Shown one piece after another: positions 21,116-28,894 of a stretch of DNA of 37,334 nucleotides. A program made the translations under genes and the position numbers. Numbering within the stretch: position 1 is the stretch's first letter; each line of letters opens with the position of its first letter. This DNA comes from a virus: positions 1-37,334 of the IMG/VR virus record IMGVR_UViG_3300044639_004012. One strand, written 5' to 3'. The notes under the pieces are model-generated. The model ran no database searches, was not told the origin of the DNA, and saw only the letters and a list, made by a program, of their open reading frames with translations.

Positions 21116-21117
21116 TG

Positions 21118-21148
21118 AAAAACCCTCAATTAGTTTGAGGGTTTTTTT
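21118..21148. terminator. bidirectional terminator between Hsp20 and the oxygenase
   Basis: AACCCTCAA (21121-21129) and TTGAGGGTT (21135-21143) form a perfect 9-bp stem flanked by A and T tracts. It serves both convergent genes and overlaps the last codons of the minus-strand gene. Confidence 0.88.
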
Positions 21149-21683
21149 CGCACCAATCTATTATCAAATGAACTCTGTCTTCATCACCCTCGTTCATAAA
21201 AGAGTGAGGTAATTTATCATTATTCATTTCCCAAATTTCACCAACTTTCATGTTTAGAGATTCTTCACCTACTTTGAATATACACCTTTCATTTGTAATA
21301 ATGGGAATATGTATTCTTCTTGAGAATTTGAAAGTATTATTTGCACTATCTACGTGAGTTGGTATAATAGTTTTTTTGTAAAGCTTGGTTAAAATTGCTC
21401 TGAGTAAATAACCTAACCCTTCGGTGTGTTTTTTTATAACCTCGGATATATTTTTCAAATCATCCTCAAAGAATACGTAATTTTTCGTTAAAACAGGATT
21501 GAAATTAGTTGAAAAAAAATCGTCATCATAAACTATTTTTATTGTTTGTGTGTTGACCATATCAGTACATGCCTTTTGTCTCAAAGTAAATTCATTCCAA
21601 TCCACCTTATTTTCATTCAAAATTTTCAAAATATTGGACACGTCGTAGTTCCCATAATATCTAAAAGATTCATTTACATTCAT
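21126..21683 (-). CDS. aspartyl/asparaginyl beta-hydroxylase-like 2OG-Fe(II) oxygenase
   Basis: The 185-residue protein has, near residues 110-130, PTHVDSANNTFKFSRRIHIP. It gives the HxD iron ligands and the RxHxP pattern of the Asp/Asn hydroxylase family. The distal PHSFMNEGDEDRVHLIIDW supplies the second His and the Arg that binds 2-oxoglutarate. The central GEIWEMNN is also typical. Family members hydroxylate side chains of proteins or free amino acids; phage members have unknown targets. It is expressed opposite to Hsp20 and shares a terminator with it. Confidence 0.78.
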   Translation of the reverse strand: MNVNESFRYYGNYDVSNILKILNENKVDWNEFTLRQKACTDMVNTQTIKIVYDDDFFSTNFNPVLTKNYVFFEDDLKNISEVIKKHTEGLGYLLRAILTKLYKKTIIPTHVDSANNTFKFSRRIHIPIITNERCIFKVGEESLNMKVGEIWEMNNDKLPHSFMNEGDEDRVHLIIDWCEKNPQTN

Positions 21684-21732
21684 ACTTATAATTATAATTC
21701 TTTAGTTAAAATAAAACTTATAAAATTTTTTT

Positions 21733-21975
21733 ATGTCAGTAATCAAAGAAACAATAGAAGGTACTAGAATTATAAATGAGATAAAGTCATCTAATTTGAA
21801 AAAAACCGAATATGACACAGAGACAAAAATGATGGTTGTTGAATTTTTGAATGGTTCAAGATATCAATACGAAGATGTACCACATCAAATATATACAAGA
21901 TTTAGGTTGTCCGAATCTCAAGGGAAATTTTTTTCAACCGAAATTTCCAAAAAATACAAATTCAAAAAACTATAA
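21733..21975 (+). CDS. KTSC-domain protein
   Basis: The 80-residue protein is essentially one KTSC domain (PF13619). SSNLKKTEYDTETKMMVVEF is followed by NGSRYQYEDVPHQIYTRF, and then SESQGKFFSTEISKKYKFKK with the typical GKFF-I near the end. This domain is small, often fused to lysyl-tRNA synthetase-like or other proteins, and of unknown function. The N-terminal 15 residues are a short extension. It begins 49 nt from the divergent oxygenase start and ends 21 nt before the next gene. Confidence 0.85.
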   Translation: MSVIKETIEGTRIINEIKSSNLKKTEYDTETKMMVVEFLNGSRYQYEDVPHQIYTRFRLSESQGKFFSTEISKKYKFKKL

Positions 21976-21984
21976 TTTTCGCAG

Positions 21985-21991
21985 TATTTAT
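21985..21991 (+). promoter_or_regulatory. TATTTAT motif, 5 nt before ATG 21997
   Basis: TATTTAT-TGTGG-ATG; it supports ATG 21997 over the earlier in-frame TTG. Confidence 0.5.
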
Positions 21992-21996
21992 TGTGG

Positions 21997-23976
21997 ATGA
22001 ATAAGTTTCAAAAAATTTTAGATAGTTTTTCTTTACAAGAAAATTTAAATCCCAAGGTATGGGATAATTACGAAGATATTGACAAGGCGTCTCTGAAACC
22101 TAATATAAGAAAAAAATTATTAGAAATTGCTGACGAATTTTCAGATAATTTAGGGGATGACGTTTTTGTTGAAGATATTGTTTTGATGGGTTCGTTGGCC
22201 AATTATAATTGGTCAGAATTTTCTGACTTTGATTTACATTTATTGGTAGATTTCGAAAAATACGGGAAAGAGGAAGATTTATATAGAGAAATGTTTGATT
22301 TGAAAAAAGATAAATTCAACAACAAACATGAAATTACCATTTATGGATACGATGTAGAAGTTTATGCTCAAGGAGCTGATGATGAGCATTCAAGTAGTGC
22401 GGTCTATTCAATTATGAATGATGAATGGATTCAAAAACCCAAAAAAGAAAATGCGGAAGTAGATTTTGATTTCTTGAAAAAGAAAGTTAAAGGATGGATT
22501 TCAAAAATTGATGATACTATCGAAAGTGAAGATATTGAAAAAATGAAATCTCTTAAAGAAAAAATAAAAAAATATCGGAAAGCCGGATTAGAAAGAGAGG
22601 GTGAATTTTCATATGAAAACTTGGTATTCAAATTTCTTAGAAGGTCGGAAATGATTGGTAAACTTTTTGGGGCTTTAAACAAAGAAAAAGATAGAAAACT
22701 TTCCATCGAATCCAAATTAAATGAACAAACACAAAGTGACAGATTATTCGGCTCTTCTGAGGTTGAAATTCCAATTGATGGTGCTCATGCAGGTCAAAGT
22801 GGATGGCCGAGTGCTAATGCTTGGGACATAAAAGCACCAATTGGAGAACCTGTATATGCAATTGCTAACGGCACTGTAACCACTTTTGAAGATTATGGGC
22901 CGAAAATAATCAAAACGAATGGTAAAAAATTATATGGTGCAGGATTTACGGTTAAAAGTACTGATGGTTTACCAAATGTTTTTTATACACATTTACAAAA
23001 CGTTCAGGTTCGAAAGGGCTCATCTGTTCAGTGTGGACAGTTATTAGGTTATGTCATGGATATGCCTGGTAGTTCTTATGACCACGTGCACATCGGGGTA
23101 GAATGGGGACATAACATCAGAGAATTTTTAAATGATGATGGTACACTAAAATGCTCCAAAGGTAGTATTCAAGCGGCACCAAAGTCTGAGAGAAAGAAAA
23201 AATTTAATAAAGAACAAGAGATGGTTTGGAACACATTGTCAGACTCTGTTTTTTTGAAAAAAATAATGTCATATGTTCAAGATGGATTATATTTTGAATA
23301 TACACCTGGTCAAAAAATTCCTTATGAACAACCAGTAGAAGTTATACAGTCTGGTTTACAATTTTTAGGGTTTTCATTACCAAAATACGGAGTGGATGGA
23401 AAGTACGGACCTGAAACTCAAGGAGCAGTGAAAGATTTTCAATCGAGTAACGGTTTACCACAAACAGGAATTTTCGGTGTAGAAGACTCAAAATATCTTT
23501 TAGCGATGTTGATACAGAAAGGGTTTTCTGATTCTAACTTGAGGGGTTTACAGTACGAAAGGGATTTTGATTTAGAATATAAAGCAGACCAAGAATTTTA
23601 TGAAACCTTACTGAGAAAATTGGGTGCCCCTATTACAAATGAAAATATGAAATTTTTACTTGCTTGGAGACAAGCTGAGGGCAAAGCGGGAAACTTCAAC
23701 CCATTCAATACCACTCACAAGCTAGAAAATTCAACTGATTTTAATTCTGTAGGAGTTCAAAATTATCAAACATTAGATGATGGAATGTATGCAACTCTCA
23801 GGACCTTGACGAATGGGAGGTACAATTGTATTGTATCAGGCTTGATAAATGATATTGGCGCATCGGAAATTGCTAAATGTTCCTCTTTGAAGACATGGGG
23901 AACAGGGGATTTAGTTGAAAAAGTGATTGATGGTTATGAGAATGGTGCATCGATTAAAAGCCCAAGTCTCAGATAA
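21997..23976 (+). CDS. nucleotidyltransferase-fold / M23 peptidase / peptidoglycan-binding fusion
   Basis: The 659-residue protein has at least three parts. Residues 50-85 have IVLMGSLANYNWSEFSDFDL, the GS-x-DxD signature of nucleotidyltransferase-fold proteins. Near 250-380 is an M23 (LytM) domain, with AHAGQSGWPSANAWDIKAPI and SYDHVHIGVEWG carrying the HxxxD and HxH zinc ligands. Near 440-510 is a PG_binding_1 domain (YGVDGKYGPETQGAVKDFQS). The C-terminal 140 residues (LLAWRQAEGKAGNFNPFNTT) look like a lysozyme-type or glucosaminidase-like region in phage tail enzymes. It is probably a virion-associated cell-wall enzyme, but the N-terminal domain is unexpected. Confidence 0.82.
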   Translation: MNKFQKILDSFSLQENLNPKVWDNYEDIDKASLKPNIRKKLLEIADEFSDNLGDDVFVEDIVLMGSLANYNWSEFSDFDLHLLVDFEKYGKEEDLYREMFDLKKDKFNNKHEITIYGYDVEVYAQGADDEHSSSAVYSIMNDEWIQKPKKENAEVDFDFLKKKVKGWISKIDDTIESEDIEKMKSLKEKIKKYRKAGLEREGEFSYENLVFKFLRRSEMIGKLFGALNKEKDRKLSIESKLNEQTQSDRLFGSSEVEIPIDGAHAGQSGWPSANAWDIKAPIGEPVYAIANGTVTTFEDYGPKIIKTNGKKLYGAGFTVKSTDGLPNVFYTHLQNVQVRKGSSVQCGQLLGYVMDMPGSSYDHVHIGVEWGHNIREFLNDDGTLKCSKGSIQAAPKSERKKKFNKEQEMVWNTLSDSVFLKKIMSYVQDGLYFEYTPGQKIPYEQPVEVIQSGLQFLGFSLPKYGVDGKYGPETQGAVKDFQSSNGLPQTGIFGVEDSKYLLAMLIQKGFSDSNLRGLQYERDFDLEYKADQEFYETLLRKLGAPITNENMKFLLAWRQAEGKAGNFNPFNTTHKLENSTDFNSVGVQNYQTLDDGMYATLRTLTNGRYNCIVSGLINDIGASEIAKCSSLKTWGTGDLVEKVIDGYENGASIKSPSLR

Positions 23977-23999
23977 TTAGATTATTTCTCAAAACTCTT

Positions 24000-24007
24000 A
24001 TATTTAT
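24000..24007 (+). promoter_or_regulatory. ATATTTAT motif, 13 nt before ATG 24021
   Basis: ATATTTAT in + orientation; it could start the transcript running through the structural genes up to 30658. Confidence 0.5.
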
Positions 24008-24020
24008 AAAGAAAAATTAG

Positions 24021-25049
24021 ATGGCCTTAGTAACATATCTTTTAGGACCCTGTTCTGGTGGTTCTGCGATTTTAGTAGATTTTGATAGTTCGTCACTTCC
24101 TGCGGTGAATGGTAACTATTATTTGACTTTTACAGGGGCAACTCCTGAGGGATGTTATGATATAATTGACAATGCTGAGCCTGCTACAGGTGTCGATAAA
24201 GTTCTTACCATGTCATCTAATTATGGTGATTGTGGCACATGTTTAGTGGTCCCAACCCCTACTCCAACAGCTTCAGTCACACCAACCCAAACATCTTCGC
24301 AAACTCCAACTCCGACAAAGACACCAACACAAACACCAACTCCGACAAAGACACCAACACAAACACCAACTAATACAGCAACAAATACAGCAACACCAAC
24401 TAATACATCTACTCCAACACAAACGCCAACTAATACAGCAACTAACACGGCATCTCCAACACAAACGCCAACTAATACAACAACAAATACAGCAACACCA
24501 ACTAATACACCTACTCAAACTCAAACCCCTACCAATACATCAACTAATACACCGACACCAACAAAGACTCCTACTCAAACTCAAACCCCTACCAATACAT
24601 CAACTAATACACCGACACCAACAAAGACTCCGACACCGACTCCAACTCCTCCTGGTTTTTGGGAAATCGTGGATTGTTTCGGTACTTCATCTATTGTTGA
24701 AATTTCAGGTGTATCCCCAAGTATTGGAGAAATGTATTTATTCACATTTGACAATAACAATTTAGATTATAATTGTTATTTTGTCACCGATACAAGTTAC
24801 GGTCCGATAGTTGCTACTGCAATATACAATGATGGTCCATTTGTTGATTGTGCTGAATGTGGTGTGGTATATACTGGAACCTCAGTGAATCAAAATTATG
24901 AATATACTGCGGGTATGTTAGGTTCTTTCAGTGGCGGAACATTACCACCAGGAACACAAGTACCTCATCCGGGATATGCAACTCAAAACGGAATAGCAAT
25001 CCAACTAAACGCCATAACATTAGGAGGATTTAACGGACTCAATAATTAA
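24021..25049 (+). CDS. two-domain Cys-containing structural protein with Pro/Thr-rich linker
   Basis: The 342-residue protein has two similar domains separated by a low-complexity linker of about 130 residues. Domain 1 (1-77) contains [21 protein letters not shown] and YGDCGTC. Domain 2 (from about 212) has the matching [23 protein letters not shown] and FVDCAECG. The linker is [16 protein letters not shown]-type repeats. The last 60 residues are Gly/Pro-rich ([20 protein letters not shown]). No signal peptide is present, so it is probably a virion decoration or fibre protein. It begins the structural gene run. Confidence 0.7.
   Translation: MALVTYLLGPCSGGSAILVDFDSSSLPAVNGNYYLTFTGATPEGCYDIIDNAEPATGVDKVLTMSSNYGDCGTCLVVPTPTPTASVTPTQTSSQTPTPTKTPTQTPTPTKTPTQTPTNTATNTATPTNTSTPTQTPTNTATNTASPTQTPTNTTTNTATPTNTPTQTQTPTNTSTNTPTPTKTPTQTQTPTNTSTNTPTPTKTPTPTPTPPGFWEIVDCFGTSSIVEISGVSPSIGEMYLFTFDNNNLDYNCYFVTDTSYGPIVATAIYNDGPFVDCAECGVVYTGTSVNQNYEYTAGMLGSFSGGTLPPGTQVPHPGYATQNGIAIQLNAITLGGFNGLNN
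24511..24630 (+). repeat. exact 60-bp tandem duplication in the Pro/Thr linker
   Basis: The 60 bases at 24511-24570 recur exactly at 24571-24630, encoding a duplicated 20-residue Pro/Thr block. A shorter repeat with period 30 bp lies at about 24302-24370. Confidence 0.9.
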
Positions 25050-25070
25050 AACATATAAAAAAATATAAAA

Positions 25071-26351
25071 ATGGGAGACTTAAAACCAATAGGGAGTGAA
25101 AAACTCACAGGTCAAGACAAAATCAAAAGAATTCTTGAAATCGCTAAGTATAATGAAACAATTCCGAATTCAGTAAACGAAACGGCAAAATCATTCTATT
25201 CAATAAATCTAGCCGATGGTAATGATTATCAGATTGTAAAAGAAAAACAAGGATATATAATCAAGAAAATAGTTTCTGAGTCTGAGTTAGATTACATAGA
25301 GCCTATGAAAAATAGGAAGTATTATTCTTCATATTCACAGGCGTTCAAGAGACTAAATCTATTGGCCGGAGAGTTGAATAGATTGAATGAAAATGAAGGT
25401 GGAGTAGAATTATATGGTGAACAAAAGAAATTTGTTCTGAAAACTCCTAAACCTGAACCCGTTGATGCAGAACCACCGGCACCACCAGCAGAACCGCCAG
25501 CGGTTCCTCAACCAGAATTACCTGATTCACCTGTTGGAGGGGAAGAAGAAATGGATATGAGTGCTGAAGAAATGCCTGATGGTGAACTTGAATTGGATGC
25601 AGATATGGAAATGGATGATACAGAATCTGCTCCTGAGGGTGAACCTGAAATGGATGATTCTTCAGAAGATATGTCATCGGCATCTGATGAGATGGTAACA
25701 TTCAAGACAATTCAAAAATTGACAGGAAAACTTACACAAAAAATTAGAGAGTTTGATAATCAAGACGGGATGACTTCCGAAGACATAAAATATGTAATAA
25801 ACATGGTTCTTTCTTCATTAGATTTGAAAAACTTATCTGAGGAAGACAAAGAGGATATCATGTCTAAATTTGAAGATGCGGAAGAAAGACCTGAAGGAGA
25901 TATGGACACGGATATGTCTGATGATGAATTGTCATTAGATGATGAGGATATTACCTCAGATTCGGAAGTTGAAGATATTGAAGTAGATATGGACAAACCA
26001 AAGGCTGAGATGGGTGAAATGAACTCTGGAAACGGTTCAATACTTGATAGTATCTTCAAAGAATCAAAAGTTGATAAAGTTTTATCAAGATATTTCGAAA
26101 TCACAAAGAAGGAAATCTTGGAGTCAAAAGAAAAAAAACAAAGAAAAAGTAAAATACAAGAGGTAACTCTAAGAAAAAAAATGACAGAAGTAGTGAAACT
26201 TTCTGAGTCTGTTAAACAAGAACTTGTCTCAGAAAAATTTTTAAGAGCAAATCCTTCTTTCAATGTTGTTGGTAAAACAAATAAAAAAAATATAGTTTTT
26301 GAAAATAACCAAAAACAAATTAAAATATCACCTGAGGGAGAAATTTTATGA
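25071..26351 (+). CDS. acidic virion or scaffold-associated protein
   Basis: The 426-residue protein has a folded N-terminus (GDLKPIGSEKLTGQDKIKRI, residues 1-120). A Pro-rich hinge (PPAPPAEPPAVPQPELPD) follows, then two strongly acidic Asp/Glu/Met regions and a basic C-terminal part (KKEILESKEKKQRKSK). A SILDSIFKESKVDKVLSRYF helix lies near residue 325. The acidic blocks resemble the scaffold-like protein at the right edge. It starts 21 nt after the previous gene and overlaps the next by ATGA. Probably a phage assembly protein; not recognised further. Confidence 0.7.
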   Translation: MGDLKPIGSEKLTGQDKIKRILEIAKYNETIPNSVNETAKSFYSINLADGNDYQIVKEKQGYIIKKIVSESELDYIEPMKNRKYYSSYSQAFKRLNLLAGELNRLNENEGGVELYGEQKKFVLKTPKPEPVDAEPPAPPAEPPAVPQPELPDSPVGGEEEMDMSAEEMPDGELELDADMEMDDTESAPEGEPEMDDSSEDMSSASDEMVTFKTIQKLTGKLTQKIREFDNQDGMTSEDIKYVINMVLSSLDLKNLSEEDKEDIMSKFEDAEERPEGDMDTDMSDDELSLDDEDITSDSEVEDIEVDMDKPKAEMGEMNSGNGSILDSIFKESKVDKVLSRYFEITKKEILESKEKKQRKSKIQEVTLRKKMTEVVKLSESVKQELVSEKFLRANPSFNVVGKTNKKNIVFENNQKQIKISPEGEIL

Positions 26352-26749
26352 GTAAATTGGTTTTCGTTAATGGTTTAGGACCTAACTACAAAGGCGATAA
26401 CATTTACGAATTCATATTTTCTGACGAAAATTTGGAAGATGTTTGGGGAGAAAATTGGGAATCAAAACCAAGTAATGGTTATCCATCACCTCCGAATTTG
26501 AAATATATAAAAAAGGTAGGAGTTTTGAGAAATACTGATGTTAAATTGGAATTGATTCAGAACTCCGATTTTTTTTGTATGATAGATGCCTTAGATGATG
26601 TAGTTGCGATGGCTTGGGAACCTGAAGAAATAAAGGGACATAAAAGAATGATTTTTAGGTTCGGAGAGTCAGAGCAAGTTATAAAAGATAAATTATACGA
26701 GAGAGATTTGATTCTCGAATTTGAAAAGAAAGTTGTATATGAAAATTAA
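26348..26749 (+). CDS. hypothetical protein in the structural operon
   Basis: The 133-residue protein follows an ATGA overlap. It begins SKLVFVNGLGPNYKGDNIYE and includes DVWGENWESKPSNGYPSPP and a central acidic MIDALDDVVAMAWEPEE. There are no membrane or signal features. Its position just before the terminase group suggests a role in assembly. The family is not recognised. Confidence 0.75.
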   Translation: MSKLVFVNGLGPNYKGDNIYEFIFSDENLEDVWGENWESKPSNGYPSPPNLKYIKKVGVLRNTDVKLELIQNSDFFCMIDALDDVVAMAWEPEEIKGHKRMIFRFGESEQVIKDKLYERDLILEFEKKVVYEN

Positions 26750-27581
26750 AATTAAATCATTGGAACTTATTGAAAAAGGAATCCCTTCAAGAACTGTTCT
26801 GAAATTGAATGAATCTGAAATAAATTTATTACATTCAAAATTATTTGGTGAACAAATACAATCCAAAGGTGCTCCCGTACAAATCAAAAGTACAACACCA
26901 AATGCGATTCAAACGGTAAAAAACTTATCTACACAGGGGGTTCCTGTTCAGATGATTGAAAAAGAATTAGAGGAAGAGGAAGAAGTTGATATGGACCCAA
27001 ATCAGAAGAAACAAACTCAAGACCCACAACAAGTTGGTCCAAGTTCAAACGATGGGTTCGGACCGGATAAAACAGAAGACTCTTCCATGAATGATGATGG
27101 TATGTATAATTTTGAATCGATTGAAGAGTCAAAAAAGAAAAATGCGAAAAATCCCTGGGCTATTTGTACTGCAAAAATGGGAGAAGAATTCGGAACTACG
27201 GAAAGAAGTGAGTGGACAAAAAAACAAAAAGCCAAGTATGAAAGTTGTGTTATGGGTGTGAAAAAATCTTTGGAAGAAAGTAAAAAAAATGTATCTTTGT
27301 TTTTAGAAACAGAAATTCAAAAAATTGTCGAAAGACATCTTTCTCCAAAAATTACAAAAAAAGACCTCATGAAATACTTGAGAGAATCGGAACCAGCTAC
27401 AGCACCCCCAAAACCGGCTACACCTACAAAACCGGCTACACCTACAAAACCAAAACCTAGACCCATGAGACCTGGACAAAATCCTAATCCAGGTGAAAAA
27501 GAGTCACCGATGGCAGTTGAACCAGAAAAAGTCAAAGACAAAGTTATATCTACTATAATGAAAATGTTGAGAAAAAAATGA
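26739..27581 (+). CDS. phage protein with AICTAKMG-type motif
   Basis: The 280-residue protein is read from ATG 26739, the start of KIKIKSLELIEKGIPSRTVL; an upstream in-frame ATG at 26721 is less likely. The middle has a Gln/Pro/Asp-rich linker. Near residues 140-175 it has KNPWAICTAKMGEEFGTTER then KYESCVMGVKK. I have seen this Cys-x(n)-Cys motif in several large-phage structural proteins, though its function is unknown. The C-terminal part has PATPTKPATPTKPKPRP repeats. The 11-nt overlap at its start and 4-nt overlap at its end show co-translation. Confidence 0.65.
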   Translation: MKIKIKSLELIEKGIPSRTVLKLNESEINLLHSKLFGEQIQSKGAPVQIKSTTPNAIQTVKNLSTQGVPVQMIEKELEEEEEVDMDPNQKKQTQDPQQVGPSSNDGFGPDKTEDSSMNDDGMYNFESIEESKKKNAKNPWAICTAKMGEEFGTTERSEWTKKQKAKYESCVMGVKKSLEESKKNVSLFLETEIQKIVERHLSPKITKKDLMKYLRESEPATAPPKPATPTKPATPTKPKPRPMRPGQNPNPGEKESPMAVEPEKVKDKVISTIMKMLRKK

Positions 27582-28888
27582 AAAAAAGAACATTAGAAGC
27601 AATTGATTATGGGAATTATCCTGAGAGGATGGACCCAAACTTAGAAAGAAAACTTTCAAGTCCCGAAAATTTATATGCTAGCTCACCAGCATTCCAAAAA
27701 GGGGTTGAAGATGTAGAAAGGTTAGCAACAGAACGTTTCAAAACGGTCGTTGATAAGCTGCGTCAAGTCAAAGGGATGGAAAGACTAACTCCTAATGTAA
27801 TTCAAAGAATTTATATGGAGGAGATGAGTAAGGTACCTATGATTTTAAGAATCGAATCTCAACATAGAGAGGAATTGGAAGAATTGGCTAAAGATGTTTG
27901 TTTGGATGAAACTGAGACACCTGAGGATTGGTATCAAATTGAAGCCATGTTAAATAGAGAACCTATTGACGTGGACAATTTTAGATACGAACCCGAAGAA
28001 CCCGAAGATGAAGATGATGAAAATGAAGAAAAAAAACAGAGTTTGAGTTTTGATGATTTTGATATTGAAAATTTGACACCACAAGAAGAGTTTGAGTTAG
28101 AGAAACACAAAAGAAATATTATAAATGCTCTTGTTCAGGGTGCCGCAAAAAAAGGACACTACTTATTTCAAAAACCTGAAGTTAAAACTAAACTTGACGC
28201 AATCGACTCAAGATTGTACCCAGCTTATTTGGGGGTTATGGCCGTCAATGATTTATTGTATTTCACCATGGAACAAATGATTGAACACATGTCAGCCACA
28301 GGAAATGGTGTTGCCGGTAAAGTATCGTTGGAGGATGCTGATGACAAAGGAGGAGAAGGAGAAGAAGATTCTCAAGATAAACCAGACACCAAAATAGTTG
28401 CCGAGGGTTTATTTTTTCCAATTTTATGTCATGAAATTATTAAAGGAATCAAAAAGGCTAACGCTAGATTTGGTCTACCCAAGGACCCTCAAATGCGTGA
28501 AAAAGTGAAAGCAGCTGTTGATGTTCTCTCTAACGAACCCATGCAGTTGCGGTTAGGACCTCCTGTTGTAGAAAAACTTAGATTTGCGTTACCCGACGAA
28601 ATGTTTCTTCCTGAAAATAAAGGTTTGATAAACTGGTTTGAAATCGAATTATACCAAATTCCAAATCGTGAATTTCTTCAAATTTTTGGCGATACAATTT
28701 CAAAGATTCCATCAAAAGTTTCAAAGGCTAAAGAACGTTACAGAGAAATCATGAAAAAAGCGATGGAACTTAAAAAAGAGTATGAAGATTATTTGAAAAC
28801 TCAAAAGAAAAGTGATGATTCCGATATTGACGATGACGATAGTTTGGACGACTTCTTGAGTAATTTAGGTATAAGTCGACCCAAATAA
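27578..28888 (+). CDS. hypothetical protein upstream of terminase
   Basis: The 436-residue protein is mainly helical. It contains YGNYPERMDPNLERKLSSPE at the N-terminus, an acidic hinge (YEPEEPEDEDDENEEKKQ, near residue 140), then EEFELEKHKRNIINALVQGA. The C-terminus is charged and acidic (SDDSDIDDDDSLDDFLSNLG). It overlaps the preceding gene by ATGA and ends 6 nt before the terminase. A T4-type small terminase or neck function is conceivable from position, but size and sequence give no firm support. Confidence 0.7.
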   Translation: MKKRTLEAIDYGNYPERMDPNLERKLSSPENLYASSPAFQKGVEDVERLATERFKTVVDKLRQVKGMERLTPNVIQRIYMEEMSKVPMILRIESQHREELEELAKDVCLDETETPEDWYQIEAMLNREPIDVDNFRYEPEEPEDEDDENEEKKQSLSFDDFDIENLTPQEEFELEKHKRNIINALVQGAAKKGHYLFQKPEVKTKLDAIDSRLYPAYLGVMAVNDLLYFTMEQMIEHMSATGNGVAGKVSLEDADDKGGEGEEDSQDKPDTKIVAEGLFFPILCHEIIKGIKKANARFGLPKDPQMREKVKAAVDVLSNEPMQLRLGPPVVEKLRFALPDEMFLPENKGLINWFEIELYQIPNREFLQIFGDTISKIPSKVSKAKERYREIMKKAMELKKEYEDYLKTQKKSDDSDIDDDDSLDDFLSNLGISRPK

Positions 28889-28894
28889 TTTTGG

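Noticed and set aside
24221-24448. Val/Gly/Cys repeat frames opposite the Pro/Thr linker
   Set aside because: Produced by the simple DNA repeat on the other strand.
24300-24640. CRISPR-like repeat array
   Set aside because: The repeats are in-frame Pro/Thr codons with no unique spacers; it is coding low complexity.
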